Assembly: GCF_008017835.1 (NCBI RefSeq)
Contig: NZ_VRLT01000029.1
Coordinates: 124,001-188,000 of the forward strand
Reading direction: 5' to 3'
Length of the DNA: 64,000 bases
From: Mesonia sp. HuA40
GTDB lineage: Bacteria > Bacteroidota > Bacteroidia > Flavobacteriales > Flavobacteriaceae
Shown here: positions 8,898-18,068 of the stretch, one piece after another
How the letters are laid out: each line of letters starts with the position of its first letter
How positions within the stretch are numbered: position 1 is the first letter of the stretch
Notes under the pieces: generated by a model
Seen by the model: only the letters and a program-made list of their open reading frames with translations
Database searches by the model: none
Told to the model about the DNA's origin: nothing
Translations under genes and position numbers: made by a program

Positions 8898-10313
8898 TTA
8901 TAATTGTTTGGCGCTACTCCCTATCTGGTAGCATACAAAACCAATTTTTTCTAATTCTTCAAGGTTTAAAATTCCTCTACCGTCAAATACAAAAGCAGGT
9001 TTTTGCATTTGGTCATAAATTTTTTGCCAATCGTATGTTTTAAATTCGTCCCACTCGGTTAAAATAGCAATAGCATGGGCGTCTTTACAAGCCTCATACG
9101 GATTTTGATGAACTGTTAGACCGGCTTGATTAGCGGCACTAGGTCTTGTATTTAAGTAATCTAAATCGGTATACATTTGCTGGGCTTGTACCTTGGGGTC
9201 GTACACTGCAATTTGTGCCTGCTCATTAAGAAGCTCATCGGCCACATAGATGGCGGCAGACTCTCTGGTATCGTTGGTGTCTTTTTTAAATGCCCAGCCC
9301 AAAAAAGCTATCTTTTTACCCGATACCGTATTGAATAATGTACTGATGATATTGTGGGCAAACCTTCTTTTTTGATGATCGTTCATAAGAATTACTTGCT
9401 CCCAGTAATCGGCTACTTCGTTAAGGCCGTAGGTTTTTGCAATATAAACCAAGTTTAAAATATCTTTTTGAAAGCAAGACCCGCCAAAACCTACCGAGGC
9501 TTTTAAGAATTTTGCACCAATGCGAGAATCCATACCAATGGCACGTGCTACTTCATTAACATCGGCTTCGGTCTTTTCGCAAAGCTCAGACATGGCATTG
9601 ATAGAAGAAACGCGTTGCGCCAAGAACGCATTGGCGGTAAGTTTAGAAAGCTCAGACGACCATACGTTGGTGGTTAAGATGCGCTCTTGAGGCACCCACT
9701 GCCCGTAAACACTAACCAAAGCTTCGATGGCTTCTTTACCTGCATCGGTGGTATTATCTCCACCAATGAGCACACGATCTGGGTTTAATAAATCGCTTAC
9801 AGCGGTACCTTCGGCTAAAAATTCTGGGTTGGATAAAATTTGAAACTTAACCGAGCTACCGTTACCCGTATTATCTAAAATGCTTTTTATAGCCGATGCT
9901 GTTCTCACCGGTAAGGTTGATTTTTCTACCACAATTTTATCTGATGTAGCTACGCGAGCAATTTGGCGTGCACAAAGCTCGATATATTTTAAATCGGCTG
10001 CCATACCTTTACCTTTACCATAAGTTTTGGTAGGTGTATTTACCGAAATAAAAATCATATCCGCGGCAGCGATGGCTTCATCTACCTGAGTAGAAAAAAA
10101 GAGGTTTTTGCCTCTAGCTTGGGCTACAATTTCATCTAATCCTGGCTCGTATACCGGCAATTTGCTCAAGTCTTCATCATTCCAAGCGGCTATTCTTTGT
10201 TCATTGATATCTACTACGGTAACCTTTATAGCTGGACATTTTTGTGCAATTACGGCCATAGTTGGCCCTCCAACATAACCCGCACCTATACAGCAAATAT
10301 TTTTTATCTTCAT
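8898..10313 (-). CDS. UDP-glucose 6-dehydrogenase, eukaryote-like type
   Basis: Oxidises UDP-glucose to UDP-glucuronate with two NAD+. At 471 aa it is longer than the short bacterial Ugd and resembles animal/plant [21 protein letters not shown] at the start, [24 protein letters not shown] near 160, [13 protein letters not shown] near 225, and [10 protein letters not shown] near 270 containing the catalytic Cys. The C-terminal UDP-binding domain has [16 protein letters not shown] and DGRGIL. It sits 3 bp after the wecG-like gene's stop and immediately before the decarboxylase that uses its product. Confidence 0.95.
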   Translation of the reverse strand: MKIKNICCIGAGYVGGPTMAVIAQKCPAIKVTVVDINEQRIAAWNDEDLSKLPVYEPGLDEIVAQARGKNLFFSTQVDEAIAAADMIFISVNTPTKTYGKGKGMAADLKYIELCARQIARVATSDKIVVEKSTLPVRTASAIKSILDNTGNGSSVKFQILSNPEFLAEGTAVSDLLNPDRVLIGGDNTTDAGKEAIEALVSVYGQWVPQERILTTNVWSSELSKLTANAFLAQRVSSINAMSELCEKTEADVNEVARAIGMDSRIGAKFLKASVGFGGSCFQKDILNLVYIAKTYGLNEVADYWEQVILMNDHQKRRFAHNIISTLFNTVSGKKIAFLGWAFKKDTNDTRESAAIYVADELLNEQAQIAVYDPKVQAQQMYTDLDYLNTRPSAANQAGLTVHQNPYEACKDAHAIAILTEWDEFKTYDWQKIYDQMQKPAFVFDGRGILNLEELEKIGFVCYQIGSSAKQL

Positions 10314-10316
10314 ATC

Positions 10317-11072
10317 TTAAGTATTCTTTTTATTAAAGTTAAATTTAGCCTTTACCACCAGGCCAATAAATTTAGAATTGCCAATTAAATAGCGTTTCCA
10401 CATACGTTTGGGCTCTTGCAAAAACCTGTAAAACCACTCTAAACCGCTTTTTTGCATCCATTTAGGAGCTCTTTTGGTTTTACCGGCCAATACATCAAAA
10501 CTACCGCCTACCCCCATAATAAAGGGAATTTGTTTTAAAGCCTCACGATGGGTATGCAAAAATATCTCTTTTTTGGGAGAGCTAATGGCAACAAACAGCA
10601 TTTTTGCTTTAGTGCTAACGATATCTTTTACAATTTGTTTTTCTTGCTCTTGAGAAAAATAACCATTTCTATATCCCGCAATCACGTTTGCATTGTAGGT
10701 TTGTTTAAATTTTTCGCTTAAAGCGGATACCACCTCTTCTTGGGCGCCCAATAAGTAAACACTATAAGCCTTTTGGTGTGCCATTTTAACCAGATTATCA
10801 AACAAATCTATGCCCGCCACCCGCTCTTTTAACGGCTGATTTAAAAGTTTTGCTGCCCAGATAACCGCTTGACCATCGGCATTGATGAGATCGGCTTCGT
10901 TTACGCTTTTTCGCAGCTGCTCATTCTTTTGCATGGCCACAATTTTACCTGCATTTACCACCGTGTGATGCAGGGGATTATTTTGTGCGATAGCCAGCTC
11001 TATACGTTGCAAGGTTTCTGCCATGCTTAAGTTGTCTATCTTGGTGTTGAGTATTTGAATGCGTTGGGCCAT
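10317..11072 (-). CDS. WecG/TagA/CpsF-family glycosyltransferase
   Basis: A GT26 transferase of 251 aa. Family features are NADGQAVIWAAKLL (about residues 64-77), a nucleotide-sugar region VYLLGAQEEVV, SPKKEIFLHTHR, GVGGSFDVLAGKTKRAPKWMQ and the C-terminal GLEWFYRFLQEPKRMWKRYL. Relatives add ManNAc(A) to a lipid-linked GlcNAc in enterobacterial common antigen or teichoic acid linkage units; the donor here is not determined. Part of the minus-strand polysaccharide operon. Confidence 0.93.
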   Translation of the reverse strand: MAQRIQILNTKIDNLSMAETLQRIELAIAQNNPLHHTVVNAGKIVAMQKNEQLRKSVNEADLINADGQAVIWAAKLLNQPLKERVAGIDLFDNLVKMAHQKAYSVYLLGAQEEVVSALSEKFKQTYNANVIAGYRNGYFSQEQEKQIVKDIVSTKAKMLFVAISSPKKEIFLHTHREALKQIPFIMGVGGSFDVLAGKTKRAPKWMQKSGLEWFYRFLQEPKRMWKRYLIGNSKFIGLVVKAKFNFNKKNT

Positions 11073-11100
11073 AGGGTATATGCAAATAAAAGCGTCAAAA

Positions 11101-12261
11101 TTAGGGCTTATCTCCAGTATTCGAAAATTTATCGGGTGTTTTTAAATAAGCTAACTTGATTAGCAACAAATATATAGGTACAGAGGCATTATAGAAAAAA
11201 TTACCTGTTATTAAAGGAACCGCTAAAAGCACCGCAAACCATAGTTTATCTTGGTGGGCTAGTTTAAAATTGAAGTAATACCTTAAAAAGAGATACAAAT
11301 ATAAGGGCGCTCCTAGAATACCAAAATACAGCCATAAGTCTATCAATTCTAATTGTGGTCGCAGCAACGGATTAGAAAGTCCGCCAATAAAATAATGAAG
11401 GCTTCGCCAGTTTTCTTGAATGTACGGAATGGTTTCTGTAAGTAATAAATCATCTCTATAAGAAAGTACTGCCGTTAACCAGCCCTCTTCTTTGCTGATT
11501 TCGGCAAACAAACTATGGTTAAATAAAACGTATACTCCAACCAAAAAAAACGTACTGATAAGACTTAAACTCCCTAAAACCCATTTTTTACTAATCTTTG
11601 CGTTTACCAAAAGCACCAAGCTGAATAAAAAAACGGCCAAGTAAACCGATTTGGTGCCAATTAATAATGAAGCAGCCAAGGTAAACCAAAACAGAGTTTG
11701 GTAATAAAATTTCTTTTTATAATAAAACACAAAGTAAAGCAAAGCGCTTAAATACAGGTAGGTTGAATTTGCCGAAGCCCAAACCAAACCATTGTAGCCC
11801 CAACGCTCGCCTTCATAAGATTTAAACCATTCTAATTGAAAAAGGGCCCCTAGTACTATAAGACTGTTGTTCAACCATAAAAAGAACTCCCAGAAGCTTG
11901 TTATTTTTCGGGTTTTATGTTTATCAAAAGACCTTAAATCTTTAAAATAGAGCAATAAAATCAAGAAAAACAAATAGCGAGCAAAACCAATTATAGCCAT
12001 TGTAGTGAAAGCTTGAGGTAAAAAATATTGCCCCAAAACAAACCATAGCACCAGTAAAAAAATACCCAAAAGTTGTTGGGTACGGGTAAATAATAAACTC
12101 GTAAACATAAAAGCAAAAGCCAATAACTTGACCAGCTTCTGAAGATAAAACTCAGCCTCGATAATATGATAATACAATTTGTTTAGCGCCTCAATTCCTA
12201 AAAAAAGTAAGAGGAACCAAAAAAACACTTGGCTTTTATCTGGGTTAAGCCACTTTTTCAT
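11101..12261 (-). CDS. O-antigen polymerase/ligase-like membrane protein
   Basis: A very hydrophobic 386 aa protein with about ten predicted membrane helices and one larger periplasmic loop near its second half (around SKEEGWLTAVLSYRDDLLL and YIQENWRSLHYFIGGL). That topology fits Wzy polymerases or WaaL-type ligases, but there is no signature strong enough to decide. I prefer the ATG at 12259-12261 (MKKWLNPDKS) to one 66 bp upstream, which would lie deep inside the preceding O-antigen ligase gene; with this choice the overlap is 17 bp. Confidence 0.7.
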   Translation of the reverse strand: MKKWLNPDKSQVFFWFLLLFLGIEALNKLYYHIIEAEFYLQKLVKLLAFAFMFTSLLFTRTQQLLGIFLLVLWFVLGQYFLPQAFTTMAIIGFARYLFFLILLLYFKDLRSFDKHKTRKITSFWEFFLWLNNSLIVLGALFQLEWFKSYEGERWGYNGLVWASANSTYLYLSALLYFVFYYKKKFYYQTLFWFTLAASLLIGTKSVYLAVFLFSLVLLVNAKISKKWVLGSLSLISTFFLVGVYVLFNHSLFAEISKEEGWLTAVLSYRDDLLLTETIPYIQENWRSLHYFIGGLSNPLLRPQLELIDLWLYFGILGAPLYLYLFLRYYFNFKLAHQDKLWFAVLLAVPLITGNFFYNASVPIYLLLIKLAYLKTPDKFSNTGDKP

Positions 12262-13522
12262 GCGTTTCTTTTTTATCGGCTTTAGCCAAAAATTCTGCAT
12301 AGAAGAGTGTCCCGAAAAGGGCGACAAAATTAATACCCATATTTCTATCTAAAATATTTTCGACCATAAAGCACCAAAACAATATGGTGAGAAAGCATAA
12401 AAATAAAAGGTTTTGATGTTTAAAAGCAGATACACCGTTTTTAAAGAAATATAAAAGCAATAAAAGCACACTAAAAATTCCGAAACGCAACACATAGCCT
12501 ATGTATTGATTGTGAGCGTTGTAACCTCGCTCTAAAGAATTATTCATATTGTATTTGGTGTACTGCTCTATTAAAACTTCATTTTCTGTACCCCCACCAT
12601 AACCCAAAATTGGTTTATCCTGTATAAGCTCAAGGGCCACCTTCCATCTAGAAAAACGAGAATCTACCCTTTGTTTATTGTTAGTGTTAAAAGTACCTAC
12701 GTTTTCTTGAAGTTCCCAGAAAGTTCCGTCAACTGTTTTATGATAGATGTAGGTTTTTTGCAGTAAGCTAAAGCTAAAAGCTAACAAAATAACAGCCGCT
12801 GTAATGAGCACAGCAAAGGTTTTAAAAGAAAGACTATGAATAAGATACAAAAGAATTAGCAGGGCATATACACCATAAATAATACGCGAAGCCAAAAAAA
12901 CTATACACAAACTAAAAACCAAAAAGCCCAAGAATTTGAGTAAGCGCGGTATTTTGATTTTAGAAAAAAGTAAGATACTCAGGGCCATAGCCATATACAT
13001 ACCCATATAAATAGGATGCATATCAGGAAGAGGCTTGGTAAAATTGAAGTTGGTAAAAGTATGGTTGAGCAACCAGTGTAAAGGATAATCTGACTGACTA
13101 TAATGATATATATTAATCGCTATTAAAGCAAAAGCTGATATAAAAGCACCGGCAAGTAAACCATAAGCCGCAAAATTTCTGAATAATTTTGGGGGTATAT
13201 CTTTTCTAAACAAAAACAAAGGTGTTAGGCCTAAGAATATATATTTGCTTATTTCTTGAAAAGCTTCTTGTTTTAACGGACTATAAGTTACTCCCCATAA
13301 AAGCGGTATAAAAAACACCATAGGAGAAAACAAGAAGAAATAGATCAACTTGCCCTTTAACTGAAAGCCATGCAATGCAAACGACAATAAGGTGGTGACC
13401 ACCAAACCAATTAAACCAATATTACTTATAGAGGTTTTAATAGGTAGAAAAAATGTGGCTACGACGATACAAATTAATGTTAAGCCTTTTAATATTTTAT
13501 TTTTGTTTAATTCAAAACTCAT
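12245..13522 (-). CDS. O-antigen ligase family protein (Wzy_C domain)
   Basis: A 425 aa polytopic inner-membrane protein of about eleven helices. The long periplasmic loop near residues 270-345 contains GYGGGTENEVLIEQY and LERGYNAHNQYIGYVLRFG; the Arg and His of the R...AHN-type motif are characteristic of the WaaL/Wzy_C family. It would join undecaprenyl-linked glycan to an acceptor or polymerise repeat units in the periplasm. Overlaps the acetyltransferase gene upstream by 4 bp and the next membrane protein downstream by 17 bp. Confidence 0.88.
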   Translation of the reverse strand: MSFELNKNKILKGLTLICIVVATFFLPIKTSISNIGLIGLVVTTLLSFALHGFQLKGKLIYFFLFSPMVFFIPLLWGVTYSPLKQEAFQEISKYIFLGLTPLFLFRKDIPPKLFRNFAAYGLLAGAFISAFALIAINIYHYSQSDYPLHWLLNHTFTNFNFTKPLPDMHPIYMGMYMAMALSILLFSKIKIPRLLKFLGFLVFSLCIVFLASRIIYGVYALLILLYLIHSLSFKTFAVLITAAVILLAFSFSLLQKTYIYHKTVDGTFWELQENVGTFNTNNKQRVDSRFSRWKVALELIQDKPILGYGGGTENEVLIEQYTKYNMNNSLERGYNAHNQYIGYVLRFGIFSVLLLLLYFFKNGVSAFKHQNLLFLCFLTILFWCFMVENILDRNMGINFVALFGTLFYAEFLAKADKKETHEKVA

Positions 13523-14031
13523 CTTTTCTTTATCAATTTTGCTGGTACACCACCTACCACCGTAAAAGCATCTACATCTTTGGTTACTACCGCTCCTGCC
13601 CCTACAATGGCGCCCTCGCCTATCTCAACACCAGGCATAATAACTACATTTCTTCCTAACCAAGCTCCTTTTCTTATAGTTGGTGGTTGAGGCTTGGTAT
13701 CTCCTTGATTTACAATACTTATATCGGTTTTTTGGTGTTGATGCGAAGTACTTAATATAGCCACATGCGGAGCAATTAAGACCTCGTCTTCAATAATCGC
13801 TTGCTGTATAAAAACATGTTCGTTAATTCTGCAATTCACCCCTATTCGAGTACCTAAGGTGTTTGAAAGATAAACATTGGGCTCTAATTTAGTTCTGCTA
13901 TCGTATGGCATAAGCTTTAGTACTTTGGCAACGTAAGCTACCCTAATTTTATTACAAAACCCAATTAACCTAGAATGAGGTAAATGCTGTATAAAAGCGT
14001 AATAAAAAATTAACTTTATTTTTTGGAGCAT
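13519..14031 (-). CDS. WcaF-like hexapeptide-repeat acetyltransferase
   Basis: A left-handed beta-helix acyltransferase, 170 aa. Imperfect hexapeptide repeats run from about residue 60 to 165 (IGVNCRINEHVFI, VLIAPHVAIL, AWLGRNVVIMPGVEIGEGAIVGAGAVVTKDV), followed by the family ending GGVPAKLI. His in SHQHQ is a candidate catalytic residue. It most likely O-acetylates a sugar of the polysaccharide using acetyl-CoA. The start overlaps the preceding glycosyltransferase by 16 bp, the stop overlaps the O-antigen ligase by 4 bp. Confidence 0.9.
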   Translation of the reverse strand: MLQKIKLIFYYAFIQHLPHSRLIGFCNKIRVAYVAKVLKLMPYDSRTKLEPNVYLSNTLGTRIGVNCRINEHVFIQQAIIEDEVLIAPHVAILSTSHQHQKTDISIVNQGDTKPQPPTIRKGAWLGRNVVIMPGVEIGEGAIVGAGAVVTKDVDAFTVVGGVPAKLIKKR

Positions 14032-15080
14032 AATTCTTTAAAGTTAGCATATAAATTGGCTGCCACCTGCTTAGTTTCATAGGTTTGTGCAGTAGCATAA
14101 GCTTTTTCCTGAATTTGGTTTTGTTTATCTATGGGTAAAGCTAAGTAATTTTTAATTTGTTGCACCACCTCTGGCACAGAATTAAATAAAAAACCATTTA
14201 CTCCAGGTTGTACATAACCCGTAGCTCCTCCTATATTTCTGGCAAATAAGATACTTTTACAAGCCATGGCTTCTAAACCTACCAAGCCTAAGCTTTCTGG
14301 AAGTTCTGTAGGGAAAATAAAAAGTTCTGATTGTTGATAAATCTCGGCTAATTTTTCCTTTTCCTGAAAGCCTCTAAAGTCAATATCTTCTTTAAAAGGA
14401 TTTTCTGCAATAGCATCGAGCAGCATTTTTTTCTGATTTCCATCTCCTGCAATAACCGCCCTAATGTTTATACCTGCTTTATTTAATTGGGTATAAATGG
14501 CTAAAAAATCTTGCCATCCCTTTCCTTCGTCTATTCGGGACACATAAGCCATTTGTAATGCTTTTCGTTTTGAAAGATCCGGATAAAACAAACCGGTATT
14601 AATTCCGCCAGACGGGTATACAAAAAAAGGGATATTAAGGCTTGGGTATCTATTTTGTACTACTTGTTTAAAATAGAAAGAAGGTACTACCAAAGCGTCT
14701 ATATTTTTTAAGGTTCTATTTTGCCATTGGTCTAAAATTGAATTGGGTTTTATAGCACTTACATCAGAGCCGTGTAGGTTAAGCACCATGGGCTTTTTTT
14801 GCATCTGTTTATACCAGAAAATTAAAGGTAAATTATGAGTTAAAAAATGAACATACACCAAATTGTGTTGTCGATGAAAAACACTAAAAATAGCTTTTAT
14901 ATAGTACTTAGCATAAGTAAGCAGTTTTTGAATTGTTGAGCTGCGTTTTCCTTGAATAAGTATTTTTTGCGTAAATGTAGCTCCATTTTCTTGGAGTGCA
15001 AAGACCGTTTTTTTGACAAATACCCCAAACAACTTATCTGTTGCTGCTGGGTACATATTGGAAATTAGCTTAATTTTCAT
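14016..15080 (-). CDS. Family 4 glycosyltransferase
   Basis: A 354 aa GT-B glycosyltransferase. N-terminal KLISNMYPAATDKLFGVFVK is the usual opening of a subgroup that begins with a donor/acceptor loop; the C-terminal half has YVSRIDEGKGWQDFL, VIAGDGNQKKML, IDFRGFQEKEKLAEIYQQSELFIFPTELPESLGLVGLEAMACK, the last being the E-x7-E sugar-nucleotide motif. No signal peptide, so it acts in the cytoplasm at the membrane face. Located between wzy and the acetyltransferase gene. Confidence 0.93.
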   Translation of the reverse strand: MKIKLISNMYPAATDKLFGVFVKKTVFALQENGATFTQKILIQGKRSSTIQKLLTYAKYYIKAIFSVFHRQHNLVYVHFLTHNLPLIFWYKQMQKKPMVLNLHGSDVSAIKPNSILDQWQNRTLKNIDALVVPSFYFKQVVQNRYPSLNIPFFVYPSGGINTGLFYPDLSKRKALQMAYVSRIDEGKGWQDFLAIYTQLNKAGINIRAVIAGDGNQKKMLLDAIAENPFKEDIDFRGFQEKEKLAEIYQQSELFIFPTELPESLGLVGLEAMACKSILFARNIGGATGYVQPGVNGFLFNSVPEVVQQIKNYLALPIDKQNQIQEKAYATAQTYETKQVAANLYANFKELCSKK

Positions 15081-15088
15081 TTTTAGTA

Positions 15089-16327
15089 TTAAATAAAGCG
15101 CTTAGAGGACTCTTTTAGCTTTTTAAAACTTACATTATAAACAAAAAATTTAAGAATAAATAGTGAGGTTACAATAAAGAAAAAAGGTATATCTACATAA
15201 CCTGTATGAATGCATTTTAATAATGCAACTGCTACAATTCCGTAAAGTGCAATTATAAAAGGGTTTTTTCGTTTTATGATTAGCTTTCGCAAGGTTTCCA
15301 TTAAAAGTGCAGCCAAGAAAAATCCAAGTCCAACAAAGAGATATCCTCCATCTACAAATAAAGCTCCTTGTAAGGTAGGAGTAATACTCCATGGCACTCC
15401 ATCTGGTCTTTCTCTTGCACCAACAATATCTCCTATAATATTCCTAGCTGCCCACTGTGTCCCTGGTAGTAGAGTTAAAACATTTGCTGCGGCCAAACCT
15501 AAATACATAGGATCCCCTTCTTTTTCCTTAATTAAAATACTAACTATTTGCTGATCATATCTAAAAAGAGCCATAGTTGGAACTATAGGTTTTAAATAAC
15601 TATTATTATCTAAAACTTCCTTATCAATACTCCTATAGTATTTACTCACATCATATTTTCTACTGACTCTAAAGGTAGCAATAGAGGACATAAGAGCTAA
15701 AAATAAAAATGCTCCTAAAAAAATTTTAAAAGAAAATATTTTTTTTAAATTATCTTGATAATCGTTTCTAACAGTATAAAAAACCATAAAAAAACCACCT
15801 AGTAAGGTTACTAATGGCGACCTATAACCTAAGGATAAAAATAAAAGAGCTTGAAATGCCAAAAAAAAGAAATGCCTTTTTTTTATTTTTTTGTTTTCCA
15901 ATAAAATACTCGCATAATACGCAAGAGTAATTACTATAGAGATATAAACAAATAAACCTGTAATTACTGCAGGATTAAACCGAGCATCTTCCGAAAAAAT
16001 TATTATTTGTCCGTTTCTAATATTGGTATAAATAATTGAAATTACAGTTATTGAATTAATTATAATAAATAATACTTTGATAATTTTATGTTTATCATAA
16101 TTCAAACTTTTATCAGAAATTCTGAACTTTATAGTTCTAAAAAATATTGCCGAAAAAAAAAAGAAAAATAAACCTATTAGAAATAAGTAAATAACTTTAG
16201 TATCATCTAAATTGTCATTATAGATGGGGAAGTTTATAATTCCAATTAAATTAATTAATAAATAAATAAGTAAGAACACCCTAACTGTTGGGAATGGAGA
16301 TATAGAAATTTTATTATTAGAATTCAT
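15089..16327 (-). CDS. Oligosaccharide repeat-unit polymerase (Wzy-like)
   Basis: A 412 aa membrane protein with about eleven hydrophobic segments. The region LSLGYRSPLVTLLGGFFMVFY near residue 160 and the periplasmic stretch with KYYRSIDKEVLDNNSYLKP and LPGTQWAARNIIGDIVGARERPDGVPWSITPTLQGALFVDGG resemble oligosaccharide repeat-unit polymerases. It would polymerise flipped repeat units in the periplasm. Its DNA and that of the upstream asparagine-synthetase-like gene are far more AT-rich than the neighbours, suggesting separate acquisition, which is common for wzy genes. Confidence 0.85.
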   Translation of the reverse strand: MNSNNKISISPFPTVRVFLLIYLLINLIGIINFPIYNDNLDDTKVIYLFLIGLFFFFFSAIFFRTIKFRISDKSLNYDKHKIIKVLFIIINSITVISIIYTNIRNGQIIIFSEDARFNPAVITGLFVYISIVITLAYYASILLENKKIKKRHFFFLAFQALLFLSLGYRSPLVTLLGGFFMVFYTVRNDYQDNLKKIFSFKIFLGAFLFLALMSSIATFRVSRKYDVSKYYRSIDKEVLDNNSYLKPIVPTMALFRYDQQIVSILIKEKEGDPMYLGLAAANVLTLLPGTQWAARNIIGDIVGARERPDGVPWSITPTLQGALFVDGGYLFVGLGFFLAALLMETLRKLIIKRKNPFIIALYGIVAVALLKCIHTGYVDIPFFFIVTSLFILKFFVYNVSFKKLKESSKRFI

Positions 16328-16331
16328 TATT

Positions 16332-18059
16332 TTAACTATAAAAATGAAGCTTAATAGCTAATAAAACTGTAATTACAGCAAATTTATTACGATATTCAAA
16401 AATATTGTCTTTATAAATATTTTTTAAATCTACTTTAAGTTCTTCATTATCAATATTTACAATATTTTCTTCAAATATAAGATCAAATTGTTTTAAAAGG
16501 TTAGGATTTGCTTTAAACCAATTGGTAATAGGGTTCATACTATCGTACTTAAGCCCAAAATATTTTTTACCACCATTCACATATTTTTTAATGAGCCGTC
16601 CATAGTTAATATTAAAATTGGTATTGGGCTTTAAGCCTATTTTTTCCCAAGTATATTGTAAAATTTCTGGATGTTTTTCTTTTAACCACTCAAAATAAAT
16701 ACGCTGGTTTAATTTATATTTATTAGGTACAGACAATATAAAATTTAAAAATTGTTTATTGTAAAATGGAGAACTTAAATCTATAAAGTTATTAAATACT
16801 TTATCTCCCATTAATGTACCATTTACTTGACGTTGTTCATAAGCAAAAAGTTCATAATCTGTATGCTGATACCTGTTGGTAAGCTCTTCAAGAAAGCTCA
16901 TTTTATTTAATAGCTCTGGCTGTTTCACAAAACCAGTTAAACCAATTTTGTCTTTATTGGATTTAAAATCAAAATTTGGTTTTAAAAAAGAACCTGAAAC
17001 TGTATCTCCTAATTGGCCTGAATGAACCAAGCCATAAGAACTACAATCTACTCTAGACATAGCATTATAGATTATAGCATTAGCTGTAAAATGAGTTAAA
17101 CCATCGGTGGCTTTTATATAATTGTTTATTATATTATCTACAAGAAAATCACCCTTATGGAGATTGTATTGTAAATGAGAATAGAAATTTTCTTTAGCAA
17201 TTTTATTAGCTATCTTTATATCACTAGACTTTGGATTTCCATACGTATAAGAGTTTATTTTTTCAAAGCCTATTTTTTTAGCAATAAGTGTATTTACACG
17301 AGAATCCATTCCTCCGCTAATAAGACCAAAATGCTGGTTATATCCATTATCTATATCTTTTTGCCATTCTTCTTTAATAGATTTTAATACTAAATTATCT
17401 ATAGATTCTATTACATCTTTCAAAGACTGCGAATCTTCTTTTTTTTCAAATTTGTAATATGATTTGGTGCTTATATTATTTTCTGGAATTTTGAAAGTTA
17501 AAATTGATCCATAATGTAATTTCTTTATTTCTTTTACTAAAGTAAAATCATTAAACATTTGGCCGTAAAGAGCTAAAGAATAGATTCCATCATAATCGTA
17601 ACTAAGTGAAATTTGATTTTCACGAAGTAATTTAGAAAGCACGTGCATTTCAGAAGAAAAAGCAAATCCTAATTCTTTATCATAAAAATAATAAATAGCC
17701 TTTGTAGCTAAATGGTCATTAAAAAGTATTAACTTTTCTTCTTTCTTTGAAAAAAGAAAGCCAGCAAAACTTCCTTTTAATAACGAGATAAAATCACTTC
17801 CCTTCTCTACATAGGCTTTAATAATTTTTTGTGGACTATTAATCGTAGAATAATTGATTCCTTCAAAACAAATGACATAGTTATCATCTTCAAATAGAAA
17901 ACGATCGTCATTAAATTTATCTAATACTGATCTTCCAAAACAAAAATTGCTACTCTCAACCTCTTCCTGAAGAATATTATCAAATTTACTATTGTAAAAA
18001 TTGTTATATATTTTTCTTTGCTGATTTTTCTTTAATAAAACACCGTAAATCCCTGCCAT
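16332..18059 (-). CDS. Asparagine-synthetase-like protein lacking the glutaminase cysteine
   Basis: A 575 aa protein with the two-domain layout of AsnB: N-terminal Ntn-hydrolase-like domain (about 1-190) and C-terminal ATP-pyrophosphatase domain with SGGMDSR at about 248-254. In true glutamine-dependent enzymes the residue after Met1 is the catalytic Cys; here the start is MAGIYG, so Cys is replaced by Ala and glutamine hydrolysis is not expected. It may use ammonia, or activate a carboxylate for another amine, for example to amidate a uronic acid of the polysaccharide (inference). The gene is strikingly AT-rich: two sampled lines (16381-16500) hold 19 G/C in 120 bases. Confidence 0.85.
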   Translation of the reverse strand: MAGIYGVLLKKNQQRKIYNNFYNSKFDNILQEEVESSNFCFGRSVLDKFNDDRFLFEDDNYVICFEGINYSTINSPQKIIKAYVEKGSDFISLLKGSFAGFLFSKKEEKLILFNDHLATKAIYYFYDKELGFAFSSEMHVLSKLLRENQISLSYDYDGIYSLALYGQMFNDFTLVKEIKKLHYGSILTFKIPENNISTKSYYKFEKKEDSQSLKDVIESIDNLVLKSIKEEWQKDIDNGYNQHFGLISGGMDSRVNTLIAKKIGFEKINSYTYGNPKSSDIKIANKIAKENFYSHLQYNLHKGDFLVDNIINNYIKATDGLTHFTANAIIYNAMSRVDCSSYGLVHSGQLGDTVSGSFLKPNFDFKSNKDKIGLTGFVKQPELLNKMSFLEELTNRYQHTDYELFAYEQRQVNGTLMGDKVFNNFIDLSSPFYNKQFLNFILSVPNKYKLNQRIYFEWLKEKHPEILQYTWEKIGLKPNTNFNINYGRLIKKYVNGGKKYFGLKYDSMNPITNWFKANPNLLKQFDLIFEENIVNIDNEELKVDLKNIYKDNIFEYRNKFAVITVLLAIKLHFYS

Positions 18060-18068
18060 AGATTAAAA

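Noticed and set aside
14332-14340. Another TTATCAACA nonamer (minus strand)
   Set aside because: A single copy inside a glycosyltransferase gene; expected by chance in 64 kb, not part of a cluster.
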